Part shown: in pieces, positions 19,050-27,827 of the stretch
How the letters are laid out: each line of letters begins with the position of its first letter
Numbering within the stretch: the first letter of the stretch is position 1
Source of the DNA: Rhizobacter sp. SG703
GTDB lineage: Bacteria > Pseudomonadota > Gammaproteobacteria > Burkholderiales > Burkholderiaceae_C
Direction: 5' to 3'
Length of the DNA: 64,000 nt
Assembly: GCF_012275445.1 (NCBI RefSeq)
Contig: NZ_JAAZQK010000004.1
Span: forward strand, 434,001-498,000
Made by a program: the position numbers and the translations under genes
The notes under the pieces: model-generated
What the model saw: only the letters and a program-made list of their open reading frames with translations
What the model was told of the DNA's origin: nothing
Database searches by the model: none

Positions 19050-19301
19050 ATGGAAAAGCGGCTTCACCAACTGGAAACCCTGCGCCTGCACGGCGACGAC
19101 GGACGTGACTACGTGGTGCACGGCTTCGAGCACCTGGCCCGGCTCGACGCGGCGCCCGGCCTCGGCGGCGACTGGGAGCCGACCGGCGAATCGGAATACC
19201 GCCTGGCCGACGGCCGGCCGGTGAATGTCGATGCAGACGGCACGATGACGATCGCGCAGAACGGCGTGCGCCTGACGCGGCAGGCGACGAGCACGGCCTG
19301 A
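19050..19301 (+). CDS. Small conserved-looking hypothetical protein
   Basis: An 83-residue soluble acidic protein with no signal peptide or membrane segment and no family recognised. It begins MEKRLHQLETLRLHGDDG and has a centre predicted as short strands (SEYRLADGRPVNVDADGTM). A good AGGAGA ribosome site lies 6 nt before the ATG at 19050; the frame is open further upstream but that part is Pro/Arg-rich and not supported. It lies 37 nt upstream of the pirin gene on the same strand and may be co-transcribed. Confidence 0.7.
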   Translation: MEKRLHQLETLRLHGDDGRDYVVHGFEHLARLDAAPGLGGDWEPTGESEYRLADGRPVNVDADGTMTIAQNGVRLTRQATSTA

Positions 19302-19338
19302 GCGGCAGGCCGGCACGGATTGAGGGACACTGCGCGCC

Positions 19339-20361
19339 ATGCCCGGTGAAGCCATCCTCCATGTCGGCGCCCTCGGTTTTCCGTGGGAGACCCTCGACCC
19401 GTTCCTGTTCTGCGTCCACCACGACGACGCCTACCCGCGCGGCAATGCGCAGTTCGGCCCCGATGCGCTGCTGACCGGCCGCGACCTCGGCCAGGACTTC
19501 GCCGGCCTCGACGGCTGGCGCATGTACCACGGCATGACGGTGCCGGGCTTCCCGTCGCACCCGCACCGCGGCTTCGAGACGGTGACGATCGTGCGCCACG
19601 GGCTGGTCGACCATTCCGATTCGCTCGGCGCGATCGCCCGCTTCGGCGGCGGCGACGTGCAATGGCTGACCGCCGGCCGCGGCATCGTGCATGCCGAGAT
19701 GTTCCCGCTGCTGAAGCGCGATGCGCCGAACCGGCTCGAGCTGTTCCAGATCTGGCTGAACCTGCCGGCACGCAGCAAGATGGTGCCGCCCCACTTCACG
19801 ATGTTCTGGTCGGAGCAGATCCCGCACCGGGTGCACACCGACGACGGCGGCCGGCAGACCGAGGTCGTCTGCATCGCCGGCCGGATGGACGGCGTGGCCG
19901 ATCCGCTCGCGCCGCCGCCCGATTCATGGGCGTCGCAACCCGATGCCGACCTCGCGATCTGGACGCTGCGGATGGCACCGCATGCGCGCTGGACCTTGCC
20001 GGCCGCGCAGGGCGACGGCACGCGGCGCAAGCTGTATTTCTTCGTCGGCAGCGCGGTGACGGTCGACGGCGTCGCGGTCGACCGCCATGCGGCGATCGAG
20101 CTGCGCGCCGGCGCCGCGGTCGAGCTCGTCAACGGGGCCGACACCGCCGAGTTCCTGGTGCTGCAGGGCCGGCCGATCGGCGAGCCGGTCGCGCAGTACG
20201 GCCCGTTCGTGATGAACACGCAGCAAGAGTTGCAACAGGCCTTCACCGACTACCGGCGCACCGGCTTCGGCGGATGGCCCTGGAAAGACAACGCGCCGGT
20301 GCACGGCGCCGAGCCGCAGCGCTTCGCGCGGCGCCCCGATGGCGCCGACGAGCGGCCCTGA
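19339..20361 (+). CDS. Pirin-family bicupin protein
   Basis: A 340-residue pirin. The first cupin holds the metal-binding motif HPHRGFETVTIV and later WLTAGRGIVHAEM, giving the family's His/His/His/Glu iron site. A second cupin-like region with a poorer motif covers about residues 215-310. Bacterial pirins include quercetinases and redox regulators, and one binds pyruvate dehydrogenase; no specific role can be assigned here. Length is somewhat above the usual 230-300. It follows the small protein gene and ends before a 9-bp hairpin. Confidence 0.92.
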   Translation: MPGEAILHVGALGFPWETLDPFLFCVHHDDAYPRGNAQFGPDALLTGRDLGQDFAGLDGWRMYHGMTVPGFPSHPHRGFETVTIVRHGLVDHSDSLGAIARFGGGDVQWLTAGRGIVHAEMFPLLKRDAPNRLELFQIWLNLPARSKMVPPHFTMFWSEQIPHRVHTDDGGRQTEVVCIAGRMDGVADPLAPPPDSWASQPDADLAIWTLRMAPHARWTLPAAQGDGTRRKLYFFVGSAVTVDGVAVDRHAAIELRAGAAVELVNGADTAEFLVLQGRPIGEPVAQYGPFVMNTQQELQQAFTDYRRTGFGGWPWKDNAPVHGAEPQRFARRPDGADERP

Positions 20362-20389
20362 CGCCCGTCCATCCGACGCCGCGTGACGA

Positions 20390-20412
20390 ACCCATCGGGT
20401 GAGCCGATGGGT
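20390..20412 (+). terminator. Terminator-like hairpin without U tract
   Basis: A perfect 9-bp stem ACCCATCGG/CCGATGGGT with loop GTGAG lies 28 nt after the pirin stop. It is followed by GGGTGTCG, so there is no U run and termination is only possible. Confidence 0.45.
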
Positions 20413-20474
20413 GGGTGTCGCCGCGCAAATGCCCTCGCCGCAGTGCTTGTATCGAGTCGTGTGCTTGCCTGAAG

Positions 20475-20488
20475 TGGAAACGTTTCCA
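20475..20488. promoter_or_regulatory. Perfect palindrome TGGAAACGTTTCCA, LacI-family operator type
   Basis: The 14-bp perfect palindrome has the central CG typical of LacI/GalR-family operators. It ends 39 nt before the ATG of the secreted lectin/SGNH hydrolase gene, a position suited to repression. The family match is from known operator style; the cognate regulator is unknown. Confidence 0.6.
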
Positions 20489-20527
20489 TAGAGTGCGGCC
20501 CTCACACCACGACACGAGGGGACGCCG

Positions 20528-22648
20528 ATGAACACGCTGAACCGGGCCGCGCTCGCCTGCTTGCCGCTGCTGCTGGCCGCCTGCGGCGGCGGCGAAGCGC
20601 CTTCCGCGGGCGCCGACGCCGCCGCGTCCCACGAACAGGCGGCCGCACTGGCGGTGCCTGCCGTTCCGGCCGGCCGCTACGCGCTGAAGAACCTGCAGAG
20701 CGCGAAATGCGTCGATGCGGTGCCGCCCGGCAGCGACGGCGGCGCCTTCGTGCAGACCGCCTGCAGCAGCACCGTCACGCAGGCCTTCGACCTGACGGTG
20801 CAGGCCGGCGGCAGCTACAAGCTGGTCGCGGTGGGCACCGGCCGCGTGATGGACCTGGCCGCGAGCGCGACCGCCGACGGCGCGCCGATCCACCAGTGGA
20901 CCAGCAACGACACCAGCGCGCAGCGCTTCGTTCTGCAGCGCAGCCAGGGCAACCGCTTCGCGCTGGTGAACGCCGGCAGCGGCAAGTGCGTCGCGATCGA
21001 CGGCGGCTCGCTGAACGACGGCGCCGGCCTGCGCCAGGCCGGCTGCAGCGCCAGCGGTGCACAGCAGTTCCTGCTGTACCCGGTGTCCACCACCGGCCGC
21101 GGCGTGCTCGCGATCGGCCGCTATGCGCTGAAGGCGGTGCATTCCGGGCTGTGCATCGACGTCGAGAACGGCTCGCTCGACAACGGTGCGAAGACGGCCC
21201 AGGCCGCCTGCAGTGCCGCCGACCGGCAGCAGTTCGAGGTGCAGCCGGCGGCCGAAGGCACCTACAGCTTCGTCAACGTCAACAGCGGCAAGGGGCTGGA
21301 CGTCAGCGACATCTCGCTCGACAACGGCGCGCTGATCCAGCAATGGGCCTATGGCGGCGGCGCGAACCAGCGCTTCGTCGTGTCCGACGACGCCGGCGCG
21401 CTGCGCATCGCGGCCCGCCACAGCGGCCGCTGCGTCGACGTGAGCGGTGTCAGCACGCTGCCCGGCGCGCGCATCCACCAGTGGGACTGCCTCGGCGCCG
21501 CGAACCAGCGCTGGACCCCGCTGCCGGCCGGCGACACGCCGCCGCCGACCGGCACCTGGGTCGGCACCTGGGGCGCCTCGCCGCAGGGCGGCAACACCAG
21601 CTTCAACCAGCAGACGCTGCGGCAGATCGTGCACACCAGCGTCGGCGGCGCGGCCGCGCGCGTGCACCTGTCCAACGTGTTCGGCAGCCAGCCGATCACG
21701 GTGGCCAACGTGCACATCGCGCAGCGCGCGAGCGGCTCGGCGGTCGTCGCGGCCAGCGACCGCGCGGTCGGCTTCGGCGGGCAGGCCACGGTCGCGATCC
21801 CGGCCGGCGGCGAGGCGGTCAGCGACCCGGTCGACTTCAACGTCGCCGCGCTGTCCGACGTCGCGATCAGCTTCTACCTGCCGAATGCGACCACGGTGAC
21901 GACCGAGCACCAGACCGGGCTGCAGACGAACTACGTGGCGGCCGGCAACGTGAGCGGCAACGCGACGATCGCCCCGAGCGCGACCAGCGGCAGCTACCGG
22001 CTGCTGACCAACCTCGACGTGTCGAACGGCAGCCTGCGCGGCAGCGTGGCGACGCTCGGCGCGTCGATCACCGACGGCGTCGGCACGAACTTCGACGCCA
22101 ACCAGCGCTGGCCGAACGTGCTGGCGAACCGCCTGAACGCGGCCGGCATCGGCGTCGGGGTGCTGAACCAGGGCATCAGCGGCAACAGCAGCCTGCGCGA
22201 CGGCGCCGGCCCGAGCGCCGAGAACCGCTTCGACCGCGACGTGCTCGGCCAGGCCGGCGTGAAGTGGGTGATCTATTCGGACGACCCGATCAACGACCTG
22301 CGCGGCAACCCGCAGCCGACGCTGGAGCAGCTGCTCGGCCCGCTGCAGCGGATGATCGCGAAGGCCCATGCGCACCAGGTGAAATTCCTGTGCTCGACGC
22401 TGACGCCCTACAGCGACAGCGTCTGGACGCCGTCGCAGGAGACCACGCGGCAGGCCTACAACAACTTCGTCAAGGGCAGCGCGAGCGGCTGCGACGGCGT
22501 GATCGACCAGGACCTCGCGACCCGCGACCCGGCCAACCCGGCGCGCATGCTGCCTGCGAACGACACCGGCGACCACCTGCACCCGAACACCGCGGGGAAT
22601 GCGGCGATCGCGAACTCGGTGAACCTGAACCTGTTCACGCTGCCCTGA
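20528..22648 (+). CDS. Secreted lipoprotein with ricin-type lectin domains and SGNH hydrolase
   Basis: A 706-residue modular protein. A lipoprotein signal peptide ends in LLLAACGGG. Two beta-trefoil ricin_B regions cover about residues 45-180 and 195-335, with QxW-type repeats (IHQWTSND, IQQWAYGG, IHQWDCLG). From about 340 (GTWVGTWGASPQGG) a GDSL/SGNH hydrolase follows: nucleophile Ser513 in TLGASITDG, a SDDPINDL block, and the Asp682/His685 pair in DHLHPN. Such enzymes deacetylate or de-esterify polysaccharides, and the lectins would bind the substrate. The ATG at 20528 lies after AGGGGA. A LacI-type palindrome precedes it. Confidence 0.9.
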   Translation: MNTLNRAALACLPLLLAACGGGEAPSAGADAAASHEQAAALAVPAVPAGRYALKNLQSAKCVDAVPPGSDGGAFVQTACSSTVTQAFDLTVQAGGSYKLVAVGTGRVMDLAASATADGAPIHQWTSNDTSAQRFVLQRSQGNRFALVNAGSGKCVAIDGGSLNDGAGLRQAGCSASGAQQFLLYPVSTTGRGVLAIGRYALKAVHSGLCIDVENGSLDNGAKTAQAACSAADRQQFEVQPAAEGTYSFVNVNSGKGLDVSDISLDNGALIQQWAYGGGANQRFVVSDDAGALRIAARHSGRCVDVSGVSTLPGARIHQWDCLGAANQRWTPLPAGDTPPPTGTWVGTWGASPQGGNTSFNQQTLRQIVHTSVGGAAARVHLSNVFGSQPITVANVHIAQRASGSAVVAASDRAVGFGGQATVAIPAGGEAVSDPVDFNVAALSDVAISFYLPNATTVTTEHQTGLQTNYVAAGNVSGNATIAPSATSGSYRLLTNLDVSNGSLRGSVATLGASITDGVGTNFDANQRWPNVLANRLNAAGIGVGVLNQGISGNSSLRDGAGPSAENRFDRDVLGQAGVKWVIYSDDPINDLRGNPQPTLEQLLGPLQRMIAKAHAHQVKFLCSTLTPYSDSVWTPSQETTRQAYNNFVKGSASGCDGVIDQDLATRDPANPARMLPANDTGDHLHPNTAGNAAIANSVNLNLFTLP

Positions 22649-22721
22649 GCACCCGGGGACCGATCGGCCTGGGAATGCCGATTGCCGAGGGGCCTGCGTC
22701 GCCACCGCACGCAGGCCCGCC

Positions 22722-23072
22722 ATGACGTCCGTCCCACCGCTGCTGATGCACACCGTGCCGGAACCGCCGGCCACGCCACCGCCGCCGCCCGGCGGGCCGC
22801 CGTCGCTGCCCGAGATCGACGACCCGCCGTCGCCGCACCCGGCGGATCCGGTGACCGAGCCGGGCGCGCCGCCGCCGCCGGTCGCGAACCGGGCGCCCTG
22901 CGGTCAGGTTTGCGGCAAGTCCTGCGACGGCCCGGCGAGCCGCACGCCGGCCTCGTCGAGCAGCGACCTCGGCTGCCTGCGCTTGACCCAGAGGTACAGC
23001 CCGCTGCCGAGCACGACGATCGTGATGAGGTCGAGCAGCGCCCAGACGACCTTCAGCGGCCAACCGCCGTAG
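22722..23072 (+). CDS. Possible small proline-rich protein (doubtful)
   Basis: An open frame of 116 codons begins MTSVPPLLMHTVPEPP. Its first 60 residues are proline-rich in the style of small low-complexity proteins seen in related genomes (PSLPEIDDPPSPHPADPVTEP). The last 55 residues overlap the 3' end of the PepSY gene on the other strand and look like antisense shadow. Either a real gene extends into the overlap or only the first part is meaningful. No signal peptide or clear ribosome site is seen. Confidence is low. Confidence 0.3.
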   Translation: MTSVPPLLMHTVPEPPATPPPPPGGPPSLPEIDDPPSPHPADPVTEPGAPPPPVANRAPCGQVCGKSCDGPASRTPASSSSDLGCLRLTQRYSPLPSTTIVMRSSSAQTTFSGQPP

Positions 23073-24067
23073 TCGCCGAAGTGCAGCGGCTGCGACAGCA
23101 GCAGCGTCGCGATGTACCACGGCACCGGCGGCGACGCGGTGACCTGCGCCGTCTGCGCGTCGACCATCACCGGCTGCAGCAGGCGTGCCGTCAGCGGCTC
23201 GTTGCCGCGCATGAAGAAGGTGTGGTGGTGCGGGCTCGAGAAGCCGGTGCCGGGGAACGCGATGAAGCCGACGCGCCTGTGCGGCGCCCTGGCCCGGGCG
23301 GCGTCGAGCATGCGCTGCGTCGGCGCGCGGGCGCCCTCCTCGACCAGCGGCTGGCCCTGGTAGGGCGCGAGCAGCGTGGTCAGCGCGTCGTACTGCCACA
23401 GCTTGATCAGCAGGTCGGCCCAGGTGTTGATCATGCCGGTCGCGCCGACCACCAGCGCCCACGTCACGGTGACGATGCCGAGCAGGTTGTGCAGGTCCAG
23501 CCACTTGACGCGCTTCGAGCGCTCGCGCCGCACCTCGCCGAAGCGCAGCTTGCGCATGAACGGCGCGTACAGCACCAGCCCCGAGACGATGGCCACCAGC
23601 AGCAGCAGGCCCATCGCGCCGAGGAACAGCTTGCCGGGCAGCCCGGCGAACAGGTCGACGTGCAGGCGCAGCATCACGCTCATGAAGCCGGTGTTGACCG
23701 GGACCTCGCCGAGCACCTGGCCGGTGCGCGCGTCGACCGCGATCGACTTGAAGTCCTGCGTCGGCGCGGGCGTCGGCGTCAGCGTGACGTGCCACAGGCG
23801 GTCGTCGTCTTCCGGCTGCGACGCGAACTGCACGATGCGCTCGGGGTAGAGCGCGCGCGCCGAGGCCAGCACGGTGTCGAGGCTGGCGCGCGGCGCGTCG
23901 ACGGCCATCTCCGGCGCCTCGATCTCGCCGCCGGTCAGGTGGTCGATCTCGTGGTGGAAGATCAGCGGCAGGCCGGTCAGGCACAGCAGCAGCATGAACG
24001 CGGTGCAGACCAGGCTGCTCCACTTGTGCCACCACGACCAGGTCTTCAGGGCGTTGGCGCTCAGCAT
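22904..24067 (-). CDS. PepSY-associated membrane protein (siderophore-uptake partner)
   Basis: A 387-residue membrane protein of the PepSY_TM family. It has four main hydrophobic segments: near residues 12-35 (WWHKWSSLVCTAFMLLLC), 140-165, 190-215 and 335-355. PepSY-like extracytoplasmic segments lie between them (TVLASARALYPER; HVDLFAGLPGK). Members are commonly next to TonB siderophore receptors, and some are proposed iron reductases that release iron from siderophores. The ATG at 24067 is 2 nt after the receptor stop, so the two are translationally coupled and share the Fur-like box. Confidence 0.88.
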   Translation of the reverse strand: MLSANALKTWSWWHKWSSLVCTAFMLLLCLTGLPLIFHHEIDHLTGGEIEAPEMAVDAPRASLDTVLASARALYPERIVQFASQPEDDDRLWHVTLTPTPAPTQDFKSIAVDARTGQVLGEVPVNTGFMSVMLRLHVDLFAGLPGKLFLGAMGLLLLVAIVSGLVLYAPFMRKLRFGEVRRERSKRVKWLDLHNLLGIVTVTWALVVGATGMINTWADLLIKLWQYDALTTLLAPYQGQPLVEEGARAPTQRMLDAARARAPHRRVGFIAFPGTGFSSPHHHTFFMRGNEPLTARLLQPVMVDAQTAQVTASPPVPWYIATLLLSQPLHFGDYGGWPLKVVWALLDLITIVVLGSGLYLWVKRRQPRSLLDEAGVRLAGPSQDLPQT

Positions 24068-24069
24068 GC

Positions 24070-26286
24070 TCAGAAGTCGACGCTGGCGCTGAGCGAGACG
24101 GTGCGCGGGGCACCGACGACCAGGTAGCCGCTGTTCGGGTAGCCGCCGGCCGAGGCCCAGTAGTCCTTGCCGGTCACGTTGTCGACGCGCAGCCGCAGCG
24201 TGACGAGCCGCTGCTGCAGGTCGACGATCCAGCGCGCGCCGAGGTCGAGGCGCGTCCACGATGGCAGTTCCAGCGTGTTGGCCGAATCGGCGTAGCTCGA
24301 CCCGGTGTAGACGACGCGGCCATCGAGCGCCAGGCCGTCGACGCCCGGCACGTTGAACTCGCTGCCCAGGTTGGCCTGCACGCGCGGCACGCCGAGCGTG
24401 CGCTTGCCGTCGGTGGCGGCGTTGCCGGTGGACCGCTGCTTCGCATCGAGCCAGGTCAGGCCGCCCAGCAGCTTGACGCCCGGAGCGGCCTCGCCGAACA
24501 CGTTCAGCTCGGCACCCCGGTGGCGGTCTTCTCCTTCGGAGGTGAAGACGCGCGCCGTATTCGTCAGCGAGCGCGGCTTGGTGGTCGAGAACAGCGCCAG
24601 GCTGCCGCCGAGGCGGCCGCCGTCGAACTTCACGCCGATCTCCTTCTGCCTGGACACGTACGGGTCCAGCGACTGGCCGGCGTTCAGCGGCAGCTGCGAG
24701 GGGTCGGGGTCGAAGCTCGGCGCGGTGTCGCCCTTCGACAGGCCTTCGACGTAGTTGCCGTAGAACGACAGCCCCGGTCCGGCCTTCGCGACGACACCCA
24801 GCATCGGGCTCAGGCGCGAGCGGACGTACGACGCGTTCTCGACACCGGTGTTGTAGTCGTAGCTGTTGGTGTCGATCGTCTGGTGGCGCGCGCCGACCGT
24901 GACCAGCAGCCGGTCGTCGAGCAGCGACACGGTGTCGCCGAGCGCGATGCTGCGCAGGTTCGTCAGGCCGGTGGTGATCGGCGAACCCAGCGTGCCGCCG
25001 AAGCCGGCGCCGGCGCTGAAGGCCGGCTCGGGATGGCTGACCGGGGCATAGAGGTTGGTCGCGAACGGGTTCAGGTAGTCGAAGCGGTAGGCGTTGCGGC
25101 TGTCGAGGCGGAACGCCGAATAGGACGCCACCCATTCGTGGCCGACCGGTCCGGTGCGCAGCTTGCCGCGCAGGCCGAGCTCGCCGGTGTCGACATGATC
25201 TTCGCGGGCGTTGTCGAAGCGGTAGGCGCTGGCCGTGCCGTCGAGCGCGCTGACGGTCGGGTTGGCCAGCGAGTTCGATTCGTCGCTGCGGCGCAGGCCG
25301 TAGGCGAGCCACGCGGTCACGCTGTCGCCCAGGTCCCATTCGGCGCGCAGCGTGCCGAACAGGTCGCGCTCGTTGGAGTACGACCAGGGCTGCGCGAAAT
25401 TGCTCGTGCCATCGGGCGCCGACGGCAGCGACGCGAGGCCGGCCAGCGACACGCTCGGGCGCGGCGCCTTCAGCCGGTTGTCATGGTAGCCGATGTCGCC
25501 CGACACGCGCACGTCGCGGCTGTGCCAGTCGAGCCCGACCGACAGCACGCCGAGCTCGGCCTTCTCGTCGTCGATCGCGGTCTCGCCGTCGCGGTAGATC
25601 GCGTTGACGCGCAGGCCGGTGGCGTTGTCCGGACCGAAGCGGCGCGAGATGTCGGCCGACAGCGTGCCCTGCCGGCCGCTGACGCCGGCCGTCACGCGGG
25701 TCAGCGGCTGGTTGGCGGCGCGCTTGGGCAGCAGGTTGATCGAGCCGCCGATGCCGTCGCCGCCCGGGTTCGCGCCGCTCAGGAAGGCCGACGCCCCGCG
25801 CAGCACCTCGACGCGCTCGAACAGTTCGGTGGCGATGTACTGGCGCGGCAGCAGGCTGTAGAGGCCGTTGTAGGCGACGTTGTCCGAGCTCAGCAGGAAG
25901 CCGCGCAGGAAATAGGCCTCCTGGAAATTGCCGAAGCCGCGCGCGATGCGCACGCCGCTGTCGTTCTGCAGCACCTCGCCGACGCTGCGCGCCTGGCGGT
26001 CCTGGATCAGGTCGTTGGTGTAGCTGGTGATGCTGACCGGCGTCTCCATGTTGTCGCGCGTGCCGAGGATGCCGGCACGCCCGCCGCGCGCCACCTGGCC
26101 GCCGGCATAGGGCCGGGTCAGCCCGGCGGCCGACGCGTCGGCGCTCGCGCTGATGTTCACGGTGGGCAGCGTCGTCACCGGCGCGCTGGCCGCCGCCTCG
26201 GGCGCTGTGGGCGCGGTCTGGGCCTGCACGGCAGGCATCAGGCAGGCCAGCGCGGCGGCGAAGGCAATCGGCGTACAACGGTTCAT
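24070..26286 (-). CDS. TonB-dependent siderophore receptor
   Basis: A 738-residue outer membrane receptor. A signal peptide ends near VQAQT and is followed by a short linker with a TonB-box-like TLPTVNIS. The plug domain (about residues 75-190) includes TPVSITSYTNDLIQDRQA and FGNFQEAYFLRGF, typical of siderophore receptors of the FhuE/FpvA kind. The 22-strand barrel ends in the outer-membrane C-terminal Phe (VSLSASVDF). The ligand is probably a ferric hydroxamate or mixed siderophore, which is inference. The start at 26286 is chosen because the signal peptide begins there. No extra signalling domain is seen, and no sigma/anti-sigma pair is adjacent. Confidence 0.95.
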   Translation of the reverse strand: MNRCTPIAFAAALACLMPAVQAQTAPTAPEAAASAPVTTLPTVNISASADASAAGLTRPYAGGQVARGGRAGILGTRDNMETPVSITSYTNDLIQDRQARSVGEVLQNDSGVRIARGFGNFQEAYFLRGFLLSSDNVAYNGLYSLLPRQYIATELFERVEVLRGASAFLSGANPGGDGIGGSINLLPKRAANQPLTRVTAGVSGRQGTLSADISRRFGPDNATGLRVNAIYRDGETAIDDEKAELGVLSVGLDWHSRDVRVSGDIGYHDNRLKAPRPSVSLAGLASLPSAPDGTSNFAQPWSYSNERDLFGTLRAEWDLGDSVTAWLAYGLRRSDESNSLANPTVSALDGTASAYRFDNAREDHVDTGELGLRGKLRTGPVGHEWVASYSAFRLDSRNAYRFDYLNPFATNLYAPVSHPEPAFSAGAGFGGTLGSPITTGLTNLRSIALGDTVSLLDDRLLVTVGARHQTIDTNSYDYNTGVENASYVRSRLSPMLGVVAKAGPGLSFYGNYVEGLSKGDTAPSFDPDPSQLPLNAGQSLDPYVSRQKEIGVKFDGGRLGGSLALFSTTKPRSLTNTARVFTSEGEDRHRGAELNVFGEAAPGVKLLGGLTWLDAKQRSTGNAATDGKRTLGVPRVQANLGSEFNVPGVDGLALDGRVVYTGSSYADSANTLELPSWTRLDLGARWIVDLQQRLVTLRLRVDNVTGKDYWASAGGYPNSGYLVVGAPRTVSLSASVDF

Positions 26287-26305
26287 GGGGATCTCAGTGT
26301 CAGCA

Positions 26306-26324
26306 AATACGAATTGTTCGCATT
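26306..26324 (-). promoter_or_regulatory. Fur-like operator
   Basis: A 19-bp near-perfect inverted repeat, AATACGAA-TTG-TTCGCATT, lies 20 nt upstream of the receptor ATG. It fits the size and AT-rich dyad style of Fur boxes in betaproteobacteria. Iron-repressed expression of the receptor/PepSY pair is inferred. Confidence 0.6.
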
Positions 26325-26414
26325 CTAGTGGAACCCGTTCCGCCCGCCCCTGCGTGGCGCTCACCTGACAGCGCTACCATCGCCGCGCAACTTTGCCGAC
26401 CGGGAGGTCCACCG

Positions 26415-26826
26415 ATGAAGCTGAATCCCTTGTGCAGCGTGGCGATCGCCGCGGCCCTGCAACTGGCGGCCGACGCCGCGACGGCGATGACCGAGAAGGA
26501 CGCCGCCAGCAACCTGAATGCACTTCGCGTTCGCGATGAAGGGCGCGGAGCAGTGCGACAAGCTCGGCTACCCGTCGATGGCGGCGCAGCGGCGCTGGGA
26601 GAAGGCCCATGCCGACCTGCTGGTGAGCTCGATGGCGCGCATCGAGCAGCATGCCGCGTCGTCCGGCAGCGTGACGCCGGCGCAGGCCAGGGACGTCGCG
26701 CTCGGCCTGTTCGTGCGCTTCAAGGACCGCTACGACCAGGAGATGGCGCCGACGGTCACTGCCAAGTCGTGCATGCGCTTCAACGAAACGCTGTCGTTCT
26801 ACGGCACCAGGCTGATCAGCGACTGA
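26415..26826 (+). pseudogene. Frameshifted small secreted protein
   Basis: Two overlapping frames together make one plausible exported protein. The first, from ATG 26415, gives a signal-peptide-like MKLNPLCSVAIAAALQLA and then TEKDAASNLN. The second, from about 26518, gives HFAFAMKGAEQCDKLGYP through to a stop at 26826 with clean codon use. One extra base near 26516-26518 would explain the break. The mature part has two cysteines (EQCDKLG, AKSCMRF) and is mostly helical. The family is not recognised. Either a true frameshift mutation or an assembly error is possible. It is divergent from the TonB receptor. Confidence 0.6.
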
Positions 26827-27195
26827 TCAGACCGCCAGCATCAGGTGCGGGTGGCTCGCGTAGTTGCGCTGCTCGCTGACCTTGTCCTGCACGAGTTCGA
26901 CGGCGATGCCCTCGGACTTGTGCTCGTCGAGCGGCGACTTCTGGCATTGCTGCTGCATGTGCTGCTGCAGCATGAAGTCGAACATCTCGACGAGTTCCGG
27001 GCTGCGCGTCGTGTGATCGACGCCGGGCTCGGCCGGCTTCGCGCCGGGCGCCTCGATGGCGGGATCGCCGGCCGGCCGGCGCAAGGCGCCGATCGAAGCC
27101 GCCTGGAAGGCGGACTGACCGGGCTGCAACGGCATCGGTCCGATCGACCGGTACGAGGCAAGCGGGGACGGTGCGGCGCTGACGGTGATGCTCAT
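26827..27195 (-). CDS. Hypothetical protein
   Basis: A 122-residue protein beginning MSITVSAAPSPLASYRS, with no recognised family. The first 65 residues are Ala/Pro/Ser-rich; the second half has a helical, Gln-rich segment (ELVEMFDFMLQQHMQQQCQ) followed by EGIAVELVQDKVSEQ. No signal peptide or membrane segment is seen. The ATG at 27195 is preceded by AGAAAGA; the frame is open upstream but reads as shadow. Its stop directly abuts the stop of the convergent frameshifted gene. Confidence 0.6.
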   Translation of the reverse strand: MSITVSAAPSPLASYRSIGPMPLQPGQSAFQAASIGALRRPAGDPAIEAPGAKPAEPGVDHTTRSPELVEMFDFMLQQHMQQQCQKSPLDEHKSEGIAVELVQDKVSEQRNYASHPHLMLAV

Positions 27196-27353
27196 GGCGG
27201 ATCTTTCTGGAAGGGCCTGTGGTTCCCATGCTGCGCGCCGTCCGGTGCGCGGACGGCGCAGCGTGCGATCCGGTGCACGGTTTGCCGAAGCTGACCGGCC
27301 GCAGCGCCCGGCACCGGGTGACCCGGGCGTCAAGAAGGGAGAATCGCGCGACA

Positions 27354-27827
27354 ATGACCGACACCACGACATCCCCTCCCCCGCCGCCGCGCGTCGGCGT
27401 CGGCATCCTGGTGCTGCGCGGCGGCAGGATCCTGCTCGGACGCCGGCGCGGCGCCCACGGCGCGGGCACCTGGTCGGCACCCGGCGGGCGGCTGGAATAC
27501 GGCGAGTCGATCGAAGACTGCGCGCGCCGCGAGCTGCTGGAAGAAACCGGGCTGGCGCTCGGTGCCGGCGAGCGCGGCCCGTGCACCAGCGATGTGTTCG
27601 ACGAGGTCAGGCAACACTACGTGACGGTCTTCGTGCTGGCGCGGCACACGCATGGCGAGCCGGCGACGCTCGAGCCGGACAAGTGCGACGGCTGGCAGTG
27701 GTTCGACTGGTCGGCGCTGCCGCAGCCGCTGTTCGCGCCGCTCGCGTCGTTGCGGGCCACCGGCTTCGACCCCGAGGCCGGCACGGGCCCGCACGGCATC
27801 AGCGCGGATTCGCCTCGATCAGCGTGA
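27354..27827 (+). CDS. Nudix hydrolase (NUDT15/MutT-like)
   Basis: A 157-residue pyrophosphohydrolase. The Nudix box GGRLEYGESIEDCARREL LEETGL-type motif lies at about residues 43-65 with the Glu residues that bind magnesium. The preceding GRRRGAHGAGTWSAPGG matches the NUDT15-like subgroup that cleaves nucleoside triphosphates such as dCTP analogues or 8-oxo-dGTP; substrate is inferred only. An eight-residue Pro-rich N-terminus precedes the fold. The ATG at 27354 follows AAGGGAGAA. Its 3' end overlaps the convergent ketopantoate-reductase-like gene by 29 nt. Confidence 0.9.
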   Translation: MTDTTTSPPPPPRVGVGILVLRGGRILLGRRRGAHGAGTWSAPGGRLEYGESIEDCARRELLEETGLALGAGERGPCTSDVFDEVRQHYVTVFVLARHTHGEPATLEPDKCDGWQWFDWSALPQPLFAPLASLRATGFDPEAGTGPHGISADSPRSA

